Both the position numbers and the translations under genes were made by a program. Shown here in pieces: positions 22,492 through 33,503 of a DNA stretch of 64,000 nucleotides. Origin of the DNA: Galdieria partita (taxonomy: Eukaryota > Rhodophyta > Bangiophyceae > Galdieriales > Galdieriaceae). Location: NCBI GenBank assembly GCA_025991245.1, contig BQMJ01000055.1, forward strand, positions 62,001 to 126,000. The letters run 5' to 3'. Below the pieces are notes generated by a model that searched no databases, was not told the origin of the DNA, and saw nothing but the letters and a program-made list of their open reading frames with translations. Position 1 is the first letter of the stretch. Every line of letters starts with the position of its first letter.

Positions 22492-24937
22492 TTATTTCGT
22501 TCTCTTTCTTTGCTTAGGTGGTTCAGTTTTTCTTTGTCTTGGGTTTTTTCGTTCTTGCTTCAAGGCAATGCTTTGAACGGAGTCTATTCGTTTCCTGGTA
22601 GTAAGATAATCCGGAATTTCGGTCAGAAATCTTGACGCAATGAGATGTTTGCCGTCTTCTTCTTCTTCTAAATAAGACAGAAAGAGTGCTTTCCTTGCTC
22701 TAGACATGGCGACATACGCTATTCTCCTTGCAAAGGGTGAATGTTATGCTTTTTCCAAATAAAGCAACAACCAACCTCTCTTCTTCATAGTGAATTTCTA
22801 CATCTCTTTCCATCAAAGTTGTCTGCAATCTTGGACGCACAGGAAAATGATCTTCGTTCAATCTCACAACATGAACGTAATCCCATTCCTTTCCCTTTTC
22901 AAATATTACAATTTTATCAAAAAAAGAGGAACAAAAGCAACCAACCTTTGCTTGATGGACAGTACAGCATTGAACACAATTGTTTCTTTGCAGTTTCATC
23001 TCATACTCACATTGGATTTCTTCCAATGAGTCAACAAACAACTTTAAGCGTGTATATATATTATCGATCATTCCTGGAGCCCCAGCATTGCCAGAAAATA
23101 CATCTTGGCTTCGATTCTTTGAAAGAGTAAGTAATGCCTTCTTTACAGAGTCATTTTGCGTCTCTTTGGAGTGTTGCTGAGATAACCAATCGACCCTTTG
23201 TTCTAATGACATTTCAGCTTTCTGAAATATCTGTTTGGAAACAAACAAGTCTCTGTCTCCTATTCTTCTTCGCATCTCTGAAGGAAGCAAATCAACTATT
23301 TCTTCACTTAGAATGGATAGTCGAGTCTTCTTTAAAAACTTTCCGGTAATAATATCCACGAGAGAGAGAACTTGATTGATTTCTTCTGAGTATTCCTCAA
23401 TCAACATTTGCTTCGATTTCTCTTGCAAATGAAGATTATGTGAACCTTTTAAACTGTTCTTACAAGCATCTCTTAGTTCTTGTAATAGACTTTGTGAATT
23501 CCCACTAGAATTCCTCCACTGGGAAAGCAGATGCTGAGGAACATTTGGAAAATAGATAGCAGTAATTAAGAGCAGCGCGACGTCATCTTTGGTATTTAAC
23601 ATGAGTTTACAAAAACTCTTCACAATTAGAATACAAAGATCCTGTCCATTTCTTGGAAGTATTTCGTAGTCGTCGCCAGAAGATTGAGATGCTTCTGATA
23701 CAAGTCTACAAGGAATGTCACGATTTTTGAGATACGAAAACACTTCAAAAGCAAGAGACCGCGTTCTAACAAGAATAGCTATGTTGTTGTTTGCTACTCC
23801 GTCGGCAGTTAAATTCAGAACATTATTACACAACGTTTCCAATTCACATTTTTCATTTCTACAGATCCAAACTTGTATTTGACCTTCCTTTGTCGAGTCA
23901 TTTGTAACTGTTTTCGTAGTACGGTACTTGTTTCTAAGAATTAAACTACTTGTACACATAACAATCTGTTTGGCACTTCGGAAATTAAAGCCAAGTCTAA
24001 GAACTGGACAATTCGATTCCTTCTCACTATTGCGGAATAATGGAGTTAGTGGTCCTCCTTCTGCCCCTTGAAAGCCATATATGCTTTGGTCATCATCACC
24101 AATCAAAGTTACCTAAGAAACTCTAAAATATATAAGCCATACACAAAAAAGACTTACGTGTGAGTCATCCTGCAAGATAGAGCAAAGAAATGCTTTGTTC
24201 AAGACAGAGCAGTCTTGATATTCATCAACTATTGCATATGAATAGCGCTTCCAGACCTTTGACCAAGATGAACAATTGTCTACTCCAACTTCTAACACTT
24301 GTTTCGCACAAAGCAATAAATCACAGAAATCAAGTCCGTTACATTGATGTAGATATTGATTATATTTGTCAAAAATAGCTCCAAGTCTGCCAGTTGCTGG
24401 TACAGTCAATGTGGCTTTGTGTTTCTGTATCTGAGATAGAATGTTCGAAAGTTCCTTGTTTGAGAAGACTTTACTGTTCTTCCAATCCTTTTCTTGAAGA
24501 TTGCAATCTTTTCCTTTGTTGCTTTCTTCCAAAGCCATCTCTGCTAAAATTTTTTCTAGTAGTTTACGCTGTTCAGCATTGGAAAATATGGTAAAGTTTC
24601 GAGAAACTCCAAAATTTTTCTTGAGTATAGTTTCTCCTAGATTTCTCACAACACTTAGAGCCAAAGAATGAAAAGTCCACACTTTCAAATCCTCCAACCA
24701 CTTGTTTCCCAGTATAGACTTCAATCTTTCTCTTACTTCAGCACAAGCACTTCTTGTGAAAGTAATCAAGAGAATATCTTTAGGAAGTATGTGCAACTGA
24801 TCGATCCAGAAAGCTACGCGATGTACCAATACCAGCGTTTTGCCACTTCCAGGGCAAGATGATATAATGAGCGTGTCTTTTGGTTCCCATTCTATAGCCT
24901 TTCTTTGTTCTTCTGTCAACTTTAGCTGGCTTGTCAT
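22492..24937 (-). CDS. UvrD/PcrA/Srs2-like superfamily 1A DNA helicase
   Basis: Exons 24937-24158, 24112-22946, 22894-22776 and 22726-22492 (766 residues). All SF1A motifs are visible: Q-motif LTEEQRKAIEW, Walker A CPGSGKT, Ia TFTRSACAEVRERL, II VDEYQD, III GDDDQSIYGFQGA, IV GFNFRSAKQI, V VHQAK|GKEWDYVHVV (across intron 2), and VI EEER|RIAYVAMSRARKAL (across intron 3). Members of this family unwind 3'-tailed duplexes or strip RecA/Rad51 filaments during repair. The size and short tail are closer to bacterial UvrD/PcrA than to yeast Srs2. The tail after motif VI is Lys/Arg-rich (QRKRTK at the end), which could serve as a nuclear signal or DNA contact. No transit peptide is evident. The start is 127 bp from the divergent UBA3 ATG. 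Confidence 0.9.
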
Positions 24938-25064
24938 TCTTTGTTCGTCCTTTCACCAGAAGAAAAAGAAATATTTCTCTATTCAAAGCGAACACCAAAA
25001 TAAATAGATCATTTGAAAAACGTGATTCATTGACCACGTTGTGGGACTCTTCGCGAGTTTACGT

Positions 25065-26381
25065 ATGTACCAAGCAAAGGAGGAAGCTAAACTCCAAGAC
25101 TTGTATCTAGTTACTCTTAGAAGTGGACCTTTTTCCCATGAAAACTTTTCACCCAGCGAAGATTTGCTCAAGTTTTTATCGAATGAATGCAAGGTATTGG
25201 TAGTAGGTGCCGGAGGTTTGGGTTGTGAACTTCTCAAGGACTTGGCGTTAAGTGGTTTTAGAAATATCGAAGTGATAGATTTGGATGTAGTCGATGTAAC
25301 CAATTTGAATAGGCAATTTTTGTTTCGTCAACAAGACGTCGGGAAACCTAAGGCTGAAGTTGCCGCAGCTTTTATTGCAAAGCGTATTAAGGACATTAAT
25401 ATAAAAGGTCACTATGCCAACATATACGATCAATCTAGAGAATTTTATAGACAGTTTAATCTTGTAGTTGCAGGACTGGATTCCATAGATGCCCGCCGTT
25501 GGCTCAATGAAACTTTAATCGACCTTGTAGAAACTGATGAAGATGGCACTATTGATGTTTCAACTGTTATACCACTCATTGATGGGGGAACAGAGGGGTT
25601 TAGAGGACAGGCGAGAGTAATTATTCCTAAAATGTCTGCTTGTTTTGAATGCAATTTGGATCTATTTCCACCTCAAGTGAGCTATCCTTTATGCACAATA
25701 GCGAATACTCCTCGTCTTCCTGAGCATTGTATTGAATATGCGAGCGTTATTTTGTGGCCTCAACTGCAACCCTTTGGAGTTGGTACTAAAGTTGATGGAG
25801 ATAATCCAGAGCATGTGAAATGGATTTTTGAGCGTGCTCAAGAAAGAGCTAATCAGTTTCACATTCAAGGCGTTACATATCGTTTATCGCAAGGAGTAAT
25901 CAAACATATTATTCCAGCAGTTGCTTCCACCAATGCAATAGTGGCGGCTTCCTGTGCAAATGAAGCATTCAAATTGGCAACCTATATTGCAAATCCTTTG
26001 AATAACTATATGTTGTACAATGGAGAATCCGGAGTGTATACGTATGCTTTTGAAAATGAAAGAAGAGAAGGTTGTCCTGCCTGTGGTCGTGCACAACCTA
26101 AAAAGATTTGTGTTTCTCCCAAATGGACGTTGGCTGACTTGATTGAAGTGTTACGAGAAGATACTGAACTTCGAGTCAAGTCACCAAGTCTTACTGTTTC
26201 CTCGAGAGCTTTATATTATTCATCTCCTGCTTCCTTGGAACAAGCAACGAAAGAAAACCTTACTCAACATTTGGATTGCCTTTTGGAAGAAGGATGTGAA
26301 GTTTTTCTTACTGATCCTGCACTTCCTTTGGGTAGAAAATTGCAAATTTTTTTTCATAAATGTAGCAAAAAGAACAAATAG
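25065..26381 (+). CDS. UBA3: NEDD8-activating enzyme E1 catalytic subunit
   Basis: Single exon, 438 residues, the size of UBA3. With the APPBP1 partner it adenylates NEDD8 and passes it to UBC12, which modifies cullins. The adenylation domain has [36 protein letters not shown] and the second-half TEGFRGQARVI. The catalytic Cys lies in PLCTIANTPRLPEHC, the UBA3 version of the E1 active site. Zinc Cys pairs are CFEC and CPAC. The last ~100 residues form the ubiquitin-fold domain that recruits the E2. It lacks introns, unlike most neighbours. The ATG at 25065 is the first in frame. Confidence 0.93.
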   Translation: MYQAKEEAKLQDLYLVTLRSGPFSHENFSPSEDLLKFLSNECKVLVVGAGGLGCELLKDLALSGFRNIEVIDLDVVDVTNLNRQFLFRQQDVGKPKAEVAAAFIAKRIKDINIKGHYANIYDQSREFYRQFNLVVAGLDSIDARRWLNETLIDLVETDEDGTIDVSTVIPLIDGGTEGFRGQARVIIPKMSACFECNLDLFPPQVSYPLCTIANTPRLPEHCIEYASVILWPQLQPFGVGTKVDGDNPEHVKWIFERAQERANQFHIQGVTYRLSQGVIKHIIPAVASTNAIVAASCANEAFKLATYIANPLNNYMLYNGESGVYTYAFENERREGCPACGRAQPKKICVSPKWTLADLIEVLREDTELRVKSPSLTVSSRALYYSSPASLEQATKENLTQHLDCLLEEGCEVFLTDPALPLGRKLQIFFHKCSKKNK

Positions 26382-26662
26382 GTTTCTTGCTTATGATTAT
26401 CCAAACGTTGTTCTCACTTGTAGCAAACATATGTCGCTGGGTGATCTCATAGAAGGCAGCACGACCTCGGCTCTCGGATTATATTGATAGTGTCCAATAT
26501 CTAAAGGAGTGCAACTTTTGTTCTCCACTTGGTTTTATCAAACAGTGCAAAGAAAATAGTCATACTTTTTCTGTTGGTAGACTACATAAACAGATGTGAT
26601 ACTGAAAACACAACTATTTCAACTGCTCTCTTCCAACGTCCTCTACTACTCTACAGGAAACA
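26382..26662. other. Intergenic region between convergent UBA3 and MFS genes
   Basis: 281 bp with no supportable gene; it should contain both 3' untranslated regions. Confidence 0.5.
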
Positions 26663-28890
26663 CTAGTCCGTTTCAATTTCTATATCTGTCTCCAAAGAGG
26701 TTGTCCAAGGCCACGGAGGAAGAAGAAAAGTAGACCGTAGGATGAAGAAAATTGCAGTGTCTCCAAGAATATAATACAAGCGACCTTTGTTAAGAGGCTG
26801 TGGAAGATTATTCGCGCTTAGTATAAAGGCAAAGAGACAGCTACCAATCAAAGGGCCAGCAGCAAAACCTACACTTTGTAAGGATTGCGCATAACCTAAT
26901 GCTGCACCCAGACGTTCTGGTGGTGCTGCATTCTTCACGAGTAGAGGAAGTGCAGTATGACAGCATTGCCCACAAAACGAGGTCATGATATTGCCCATAA
27001 TAAGTAGTATCCACGTAAGACGATTCGATCGAGTTAAACCTAAAGAAGCAATATATGCAGGAGTTGGATAGAATATCAAACCGACAATGAGTCCTAGTCT
27101 CATAGTATTTAATACTCCAATCCTTGCAGCGATATATTGAAAGAACACAACTGCAGAAAAGATACATGAAATGCCTCCCATTGTTTGAACAACTCCCAAA
27201 TCTGCTGTTGAGAACCGTACACCTCCAAGTGAAGAGTCGTTGACTGCCCAAAGTGCTAAAACTTCGTCCATTGCATTGAGAGTAAAAGATATGGACAAGG
27301 CAACTCTTAAAACCACAGAAAATGTTTCATTACTAATGAATAAATGAGTTATCAAGGCTCGAAGAGTTAATTCTGAAAGCTTTTCATCCAGATTGGTATC
27401 CCAAACAACTTGTTCCTTTGGATTCTCTAATACTGCTTCTTGGACATCGCTCAGCTTTTCTCCGTTTTTCTCTGCTTGGGTACGATGTCCTTCTTTTACT
27501 CGACGTGATCTCCCGGGAGTTTGATTCCTCAAGGATGACATAGCTATAATGGCAGCAAATCCACTTATATCTGAAACTGCACTAGTTGATGGACTATTCA
27601 GAAACAAGTTATGCCTTGACTTTGTCTTTCTATACGGAGGTAAAGCAGAATATTTATCTCTAGTCGCGTTTGCAGCCGATTCTCTATGAGGAAGAAGACT
27701 AGGTCGTTCACCTTGTTCTTGGCTAAGAGGATAATAATTTTCAAAAGGTCTTTCTCTTGAAAATGCACTCCTTATCTCTGAAATGTATCCTCGTTTCAAC
27801 CGCTGTGAGGCAAAAGTTCCTGTTCTATTCTCACTTGTCACCTCGTGTGCAGGTTCGCGAATGAAAAAGCCCTCCCTTAGGTCATACGAGCCTGATAGAT
27901 ATACAGAAGAGTCAAAGTCTGTGCTATTTTGATATTCCAAGAGATTTCCATCATCATGTTCGTGCGTTTGTTGCTGATAAGATGCCTCATGTAATATTTC
28001 ACTTGTTCGAGATGCCGTTTCTCCTAAAGAGGGAGAATGCATTTCATCCAACGAATGTCCCTCTATGGAACTCGGAAAAGTTCCATAGATGTGTATAGGA
28101 ACAGAAACCGTTTCCTGATGAGTTGCCTTTTGTTCTCTCTCCTCATTTCCACAAGAAAGTAGATTAGAATTCATATCCTTACTGCCTTCTACTTTCAACG
28201 GTTTGCTTTCAGGTAACAGAAAAAGAGAAACGAGAAACGAACAAGCTGCAAAGGTTCCAACAGTCATACAAGGCAAAGCATAAGGATATCTTCCAAAAAA
28301 AGAATCTCTTTCAAATATAGAGGAATACTGAATAGCAGGTCTAGATAAATAACCACCAACCAGAGGTCCCATCACAACACCAAAACCAAAAGTCATTCCT
28401 ATCATACCAAACGCTGCTGACTCGTTGGTAGAATCTGTAATATCTGACAAGTAAGTCTTTGATACAGTCACATTACTGTTATGTTATTAGTGATTCTAGA
28501 CTTTGTATAGTACAAGTTTGACTTACCCGGTGAGCATTCCATGTAGAAAACGAAGAGAAATGGCTTGTATATAAGTATGCGAAAGTCCAAAAAGAAATAA
28601 AAAGAACGAGTTGGTAAACAAGCCACATAAAATTACTGGACGTCTTCCTAGTTTATCACATATGCGTCCCCAAATAGGCGATCCAAATATGGAGCCACAA
28701 GCAAAACAAGAAGCAATCAGTCCACAGTAGTACCCTGTTCGATAAGAAGAACTTGGAGGAATATTAAGCATCTCTTGGACCATAAACGGAGCAAACGGTA
28801 TCACAACTAAACCAATTTTCGTTAGTGAAAACCTAAAGAAAACGAAATGGACATACTCGTAACACTCAATGCATCAGGCAAGGAAGCCAT
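26663..28890 (-). CDS. Major facilitator superfamily transporter with long central loop
   Basis: Exons 28890-28857, 28806-28527 and 28475-26663 (708 residues). TM2-TM3 carry the MFS signature GRICDKLGRRPVIL, and intron 2 sits in LTG|NVTVSKTYLSDITD, the pattern of the ZIFL/tetracycline-type DHA1 group. The C-terminal half repeats the motif family less exactly (QTMGGISCIFSAVVF onward). Between the sixth and seventh helices lies an unusual hydrophilic loop of about 240 residues, rich in Ser, Glu and Arg, where phosphorylation sites would be expected. The transported solute cannot be told; plant relatives move zinc-chelating organic acids or potassium. The 34-nt first exon is inferred: donor GTATGT, branch-like CACTAAC and acceptor TTTAG give a 50-bp intron and complete TM1. 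Confidence 0.75.
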
Positions 28891-28977
28891 ACTAAGTAAA
28901 ACCCTACAAACGACAGTTTTGACTTTGTATAAAACAGAAAACAGGAGAGCCTACTTACAATTGTTTAACAGGCAAAG

Positions 28978-29280
28978 ATGTGGCTGCATGTTCCTTCATG
29001 TTGCCGCTATTCAGTCGATAGCTATTCGTACCAAATGTTTCTCATCGCATTCGCTGGAAGTTTCGCCGAAGCATCTCTGATGCAAATTTTGACTACTCTT
29101 GTAAATGGATACCGTAACGGAGAGACATATCAAGACTTGGCTACAATGATTGAACAATAGTAAGGCATTCTATTGTAAAACATGGAATATTTTGTTTTCA
29201 TAATAACAAACTGTTATAGCTCCGTGCTTGTTCAAAGTCCATTTGGATTCCCAATTGCTGGCGCCATAAAAACTTTTTGA
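28978..29280 (+). CDS. Small uncharacterised protein (3' part; upstream exons possible)
   Basis: Two exons, 28978-29159 and 29220-29280, joined in MIEQ|YSVLVQSPFGFP with a good donor (GTAAGG) and acceptor (TTATAG). As drawn, it is 80 residues. The coding frame is also open back to a TTTAACAG acceptor-like site at 28972, so the true start may lie in an upstream exon, which would then overlap the divergent MFS first exon (28857-28890). The family is not recognised; the product has Cys, Tyr and Ser early and a helix-forming middle (SLMQILTTLVNGYRNGETYQ). It ends 17 bp before the CHMP1 start. Confidence 0.4.
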
Positions 29281-29297
29281 AGGATTGGTTGCCAAAA

Positions 29298-30116
29298 ATG
29301 CCGTTGTTTAGTAAGAAATCTTTTGAGGACTATATTATTGACTTGAAACTTAATGGGAAACAACTTGAAAGACAGGCAAAACGTTGCGAAAGACAGCAGG
29401 TATTTGGAGTTTGTATACTTTTGGTTTTACGCTTCGCTTCAACTTATAACTAGAAGCAAGAACAACTTAAACTGAAGAAAGCTATAGAGCAGCACAACTC
29501 TGAAGGCGCTCGAATATTTGCTCAAAACGGTTAGAAAGAATTGAATATACTAGTACTGTTCAAACTGGTTGACATTCTATAGCCATAAGAAAGAAGAATG
29601 AGAGAATGAACTTCTTAAGATTGGCTGCAAGGTTGGACGCGGTTGCTGGTAAACTGCAGTCCGCCAATACGGTTCAAAACATAAGCAAAGACTTTAGTTA
29701 TCTCGTGAAGGCCATTGATAGTGCTGTGTCGAATATGGATCTTGTGAAAGTGAGTCAAGTCATGAGCAAATTTGAATATCAATTTGAAGATTTAGATGTG
29801 AGAGGTGAGCGAATATTTTTGTTTATTTAGCTTTGTTAACTGTTGTCGATAGGAGAAGTTTTGGATTCTTCCATGGCTTCTACAGTGGCAACAGCTGCTC
29901 CGGAAGACCAGGTGCAAGCTCTTATTCAACAAACAGCAGACGAGTATAATCTTGAGGTATTTCTTGTTGTTTATAGAATAATACAAAAGATAAACGATTG
30001 GAATCTAGTTGGATGATGCTATGACTGGAGTTCCTATACGTAAGAAAACAGCAACATCAACCAAGATGGAAGAAGATAGCCTCGAATATCGATTCAACAA
30101 CTTGAAAGCACCCTAA
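29298..30116 (+). CDS. CHMP1: CHMP1/Did2 ESCRT-III subunit
   Basis: Five exons: 29298-29399, 29454-29529, 29583-29804, 29853-29956 and 30009-30116 (203 residues, the family size). CHMP1 is an ESCRT-III subunit that recruits VPS4 during multivesicular-body sorting and cytokinesis. The N-terminal basic helix (KSFEDYIIDLKLNGKQLERQ), the motif [31 protein letters not shown] (quoted in two overlapping parts: [10 protein letters not shown] and [13 protein letters not shown]), and the acidic C-terminal half are all present. The last residues, LEYRFNNLK, form the MIM1 helix that binds the VPS4 MIT domain. Confidence 0.92.
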
Positions 30117-30201
30117 GTCAATACGACCAAAGTTTTTCTCTTTCGTGCTAACACAATTTGGCACTTCTCTTGTGAATTCTATGGGACTGCTTGTGGATGT
30201 A

Positions 30202-31544
30202 TCATTCCAAGTTCTTTAGTAAACGAAATAAAGAAGCTGCTTCTCGTATCCTACTAAATTCAATACAAAATGCCTGAACTTCAATGAATAAATCCTGAAC
30301 ATTCACTATGTTGTTCTTGATAAGACTCTGAAGAAATACGCAAACAAGTCTTACAAGTCTATTTTGCGTATACTTATCTCGAATATTTTCACATGAATGG
30401 ATACAGTTGGATATATACATCTGAATAAATTCAGGAGGAAGTTCGACTGCGGTAGTCAATCTATTTACTACTTCCATAGAATGAAGACTCATATCCATGT
30501 TGACAAGAGCTGAAAAATACTCCGAAATTTTGTTACTGGAAACAAACTTCAGTAACACCTCAATGGCGACGACAGGATTGTTCTCAACCAAGTCCGGTAA
30601 CTTGGCTGGAGTTAGGCCACATCGATGAAGGAGCCTAGGACTCTCAATAAGAGAAATCAACGTTTGTTGCTGCTGTGGTTGTAGTGGCCCCTTTGAAGCT
30701 TTGTTTATCAAATCCTTCAAAACCTCTACCTGGGGAAGTTTCTCACACATTGTTCTATCCCAAACAACTTCGTGAATAGTTTCGGGGTCAATCAACAATA
30801 GCTCGTCATTTCCAAGAGGCAACAAAGGTGGTGCAGGTCTAACAAAAACAGGATCCAAGTCGTGAATAGTGACATCTTCTCCTAGCTGTTCCAAGAAAAC
30901 TTCTTCATTAATATCCATGCTTGGGATTGGAGCACCAGTCAAGCTTGTCTCAGGATCCAAAATAATCCCGGAAATGGAAGCCAACTCAGTTGGTTTCTGC
31001 TGCAGTCTCCAGTTTTTCGAAATTTCTAATATTTGAGACTTGTCCTTTACAAAACTATCGTTTTCAAGCATCTTGCGCTGTTGCTTCAAAAACTCACTAT
31101 TCTCCGTAGAAGATTTGGAGGAAAGTTCTTCTCTCCTTTTTCTATCCTAGTAAAACATAAGTACACAAAGTTTTTGTTTTCTTTAATAGTCCAGGTTACC
31201 TTGAGCAACCACACAAGTACTAGTTGTTCCTCCGGTGAAGTGTTTTCTCTTTCAAGTAAATCGAGTAGAACTAACGCTGGAGCTGATAATTTGTTTTCTA
31301 TTTCAACTTGAATTTGTGAGAATATCAAGAATATACCGTTGATTCTGTGTTCAAGGGGATCCAGCAGGCCATCTCGTACAAGTGCTGTCAAGCACTCTAG
31401 AGCTTTTCGTTCTTTCCACTCTCTTTCTTGAGGTTCTTGGTGCAAGTATTCTTCCAAATCCTTTTTCAGCTGTTTCCAAGGTTTATCTAGTGTGTACAAA
31501 ATATTAACAATCGATGCTACAAGTTTACTCGATAGTTGTGTCAT
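30202..31544 (-). CDS. CNOT11: CCR4-NOT complex subunit 11
   Basis: Exons 31544-31200 and 31146-30202 (429 residues). CNOT11 binds the N-terminus of the CNOT1 scaffold with CNOT10 in the deadenylase complex that shortens mRNA poly(A) tails. The C-terminal 120 residues are strikingly conserved: [62 protein letters not shown] and [20 protein letters not shown] match animal CNOT11 nearly residue for residue. The N-terminal half is helical with a conserved [13 protein letters not shown]. The complex in yeast lacks this subunit, so its presence in an early-branching alga is informative about the ancestral complex. The single intron is 53 bp. Confidence 0.93.
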
Positions 31545-31874
31545 TGCAGCAAAACTTTCAAAGGTATTTCAACGGAATTCCAAACGCCCTAAATGAAATC
31601 ATCTCTTGAATATTCTTATATGAGTTTTCTATCTTTAGTATGCTCATCTCTTTTGAAACTAAGTAGGAATCAAACTTCAACTTTATCAATACACACTTTC
31701 AAAAGAAACACGATTGAATGTATCCATCATTTAAAAATGCTTGGCATCTAGTATCACTTATGAAAATGCTTATCCACCCTAACAGTAACAACTTGGAACC
31801 TCACACAAAACATGACTGGTGGAATGAAACAGATTGCATGGCTATTATGTTTTACTTGACCAGAAAATTTCCAA
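31545..31874. other. Intergenic region between IDH and CNOT11 genes
   Basis: 330 bp, AT-rich, with the CNOT11 promoter and the IDH 3' end on the same strand. No gene is visible. Confidence 0.5.
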
Positions 31875-33141
31875 TCAGTTAAGATTGTCGATAACTGCTT
31901 TAGTGAGATCAGTGGTACGTGCATTACCTCCAAGATCAGCAGTATGATTCTTAGGACTCTTCAAGGCTTCCAAAACAGCACGTTCAATGCGATTGGCATA
32001 ACCAGAAAGTTGCAAATATCTCAGCATCATCACTCCTGATAAAATCACACCGGTAGGATTGGCAATATTCTGTCCTCCAATATTACGTCCAGAATGCCTC
32101 GCACCTTGTTCAAATACTGCCATGTGTTCTCCAATGTTTGCACCAGGAAACAAACCTGGTCCTCCTAAAATGCCAGCCACAATGTTGCCAACAATGTTCC
32201 CGTAAAGATTAGGAAGAACCATAACATCAAACTGTTCAGGTCGACTCACTAGTTGCATACAAGTATTATCCACAATCATAGAGTCAAACTGAATGAAAGG
32301 ATACTTTGCAGCTACTTTTCTACAGCATTCTAAAAACAGTCCATCTGCCATTTTCATAATATTGGCTTTGTGTATACAAGTTACCTTCTTTCGACCATTC
32401 TTAGTTGCATATTGAAAAGCATATTCGGCAATTCGCATGGAAGCTCTTTCACTGATGACCTTCAAATTTTCTACTACTCCAGGAATGGTTTCATGTTCCA
32501 AACCTGAATATTCACCTTCTGTATTTTCACGAATCAACACAATATCTACGTTACTATAACGAGAGTGTACTCCTGGGATATTGAAGCAGTGTACAACATT
32601 GGCAAACAAATCGTTGCCTCTTCTAATGGTTATATTGAAGGAATCCTTTGTTGACAAGGGATTGGTTGGAAAAGGTCCTTTGATTGCCACTCTATTCTTT
32701 CGCAGTGAAAACTGAACATTCTCAGGTACACCTTCTTCCGGATTAGCAACTTCAAGAACCTCAAACTTCACTGGTACACCAGCAGCATAAAATATGTCCA
32801 TCAACGAAGAGGAAGTTTCCTTTCCAACGGTGGTTCCAGGGAGAACAGTAACGGTATGTAAAGAGGTCACTTGGCCACCCAGTGGAAATGGATCGGTTCC
32901 AATATGATCGGTTTCCAAAAAACTCGAGTATCGTAAGCTGGTACCACTCATAGGTTCCCTTTCTGTTGAATAGTAGCCTTTTTGTTTTACATATGCCTAC
33001 AAAAAAACAGTACAATAAATAAACAAAGACTCAGCAGATCCTCCATACCGAGTTAAAAGAATTGCACCCAGAAGAGGCTACAAGATATCTAGATGCATTC
33101 CATAAAGACTTGGACAGATGTGAAACCAGTGCAACAGACAT
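31875..33141 (-). CDS. Mitochondrial NAD-isocitrate dehydrogenase, regulatory-type subunit
   Basis: Exons 33141-33049 and 32996-31875 (404 residues). The first exon encodes a textbook mitochondrial presequence (MSVALVSHLSKSLWNASRYL, no acids, Ser- and Leu-rich), and the frame continues without shift through the second exon. The body has the IDH signatures RENTEGEYSGLEHE, HKANIMKMADGLF and GGPGLFPGANIG. In the metal-binding segment, catalytic subunits have NLYGDxxSD; here it reads NLYGNIVGN, so both Asp ligands are Asn. This is the hallmark of the non-catalytic beta/gamma (yeast IDH1) subunits, which bind AMP or citrate and activate the catalytic partner. That partner must be encoded outside this window. 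Confidence 0.88.
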
Positions 33142-33503
33142 AACGCCGGAAGAAGCAAATAAAGGCATTGTCAAGTGCCCAATGAGGGAATTATTCAGCA
33201 AAGACAGAGGGCTATGGTATTCCTCTACTGAAGATAGGCAAGCGCAAGCATCTGCTGTACGAATATTATTTCATACTCTGAGATAAAACTTTACCTTGGA
33301 GCTTTTTTCAAGCCAAGTCTCATATCTAGAACAAGTGATCGCTGATGATTATGAAACCATTTATCAATATCTATACGACATCCATCCTCTGCCAACGATT
33401 GGGCTTGCCACCCAACAACGTGGACTCTTTTCCAAATTTTGGCTTTGCGTGTTTTGAAATATTGGCGCGCGCAAAACAACGCTGATGAAAACTTCAGTAA
33501 CTT
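33142..33503. promoter_or_regulatory. Divergent promoter region between IDH and CANT1 genes
   Basis: 362 bp between divergent start codons. Short open frames occur on both strands (notably 33291-33479 on the minus strand) but lack family resemblance. I treat the region as regulatory. Confidence 0.4.

Noticed and set aside
11000-26381. MOCS3 and UBA3, two E1-like enzymes in one window, as a functional cluster.
   Set aside because: They are 13 kb apart with unrelated genes between; chance is enough.
28847-29080. Plus-strand open frame overlapping the MFS first exon.
   Set aside because: It is largely antisense to coding sequence and has no motif; only the spliced frame ending at 29280 was kept as a candidate.
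33062-33286. Plus-strand open frame of 74 residues.
   Set aside because: It lies antisense to the mitochondrial presequence exon and promoter of the IDH gene and has no family resemblance.
33291-33479. Minus-strand open frame of 62 residues in the IDH/CANT1 gap.
   Set aside because: It could be joined to more bases by splicing, but no motif or conserved pattern supports it; treated as promoter DNA.
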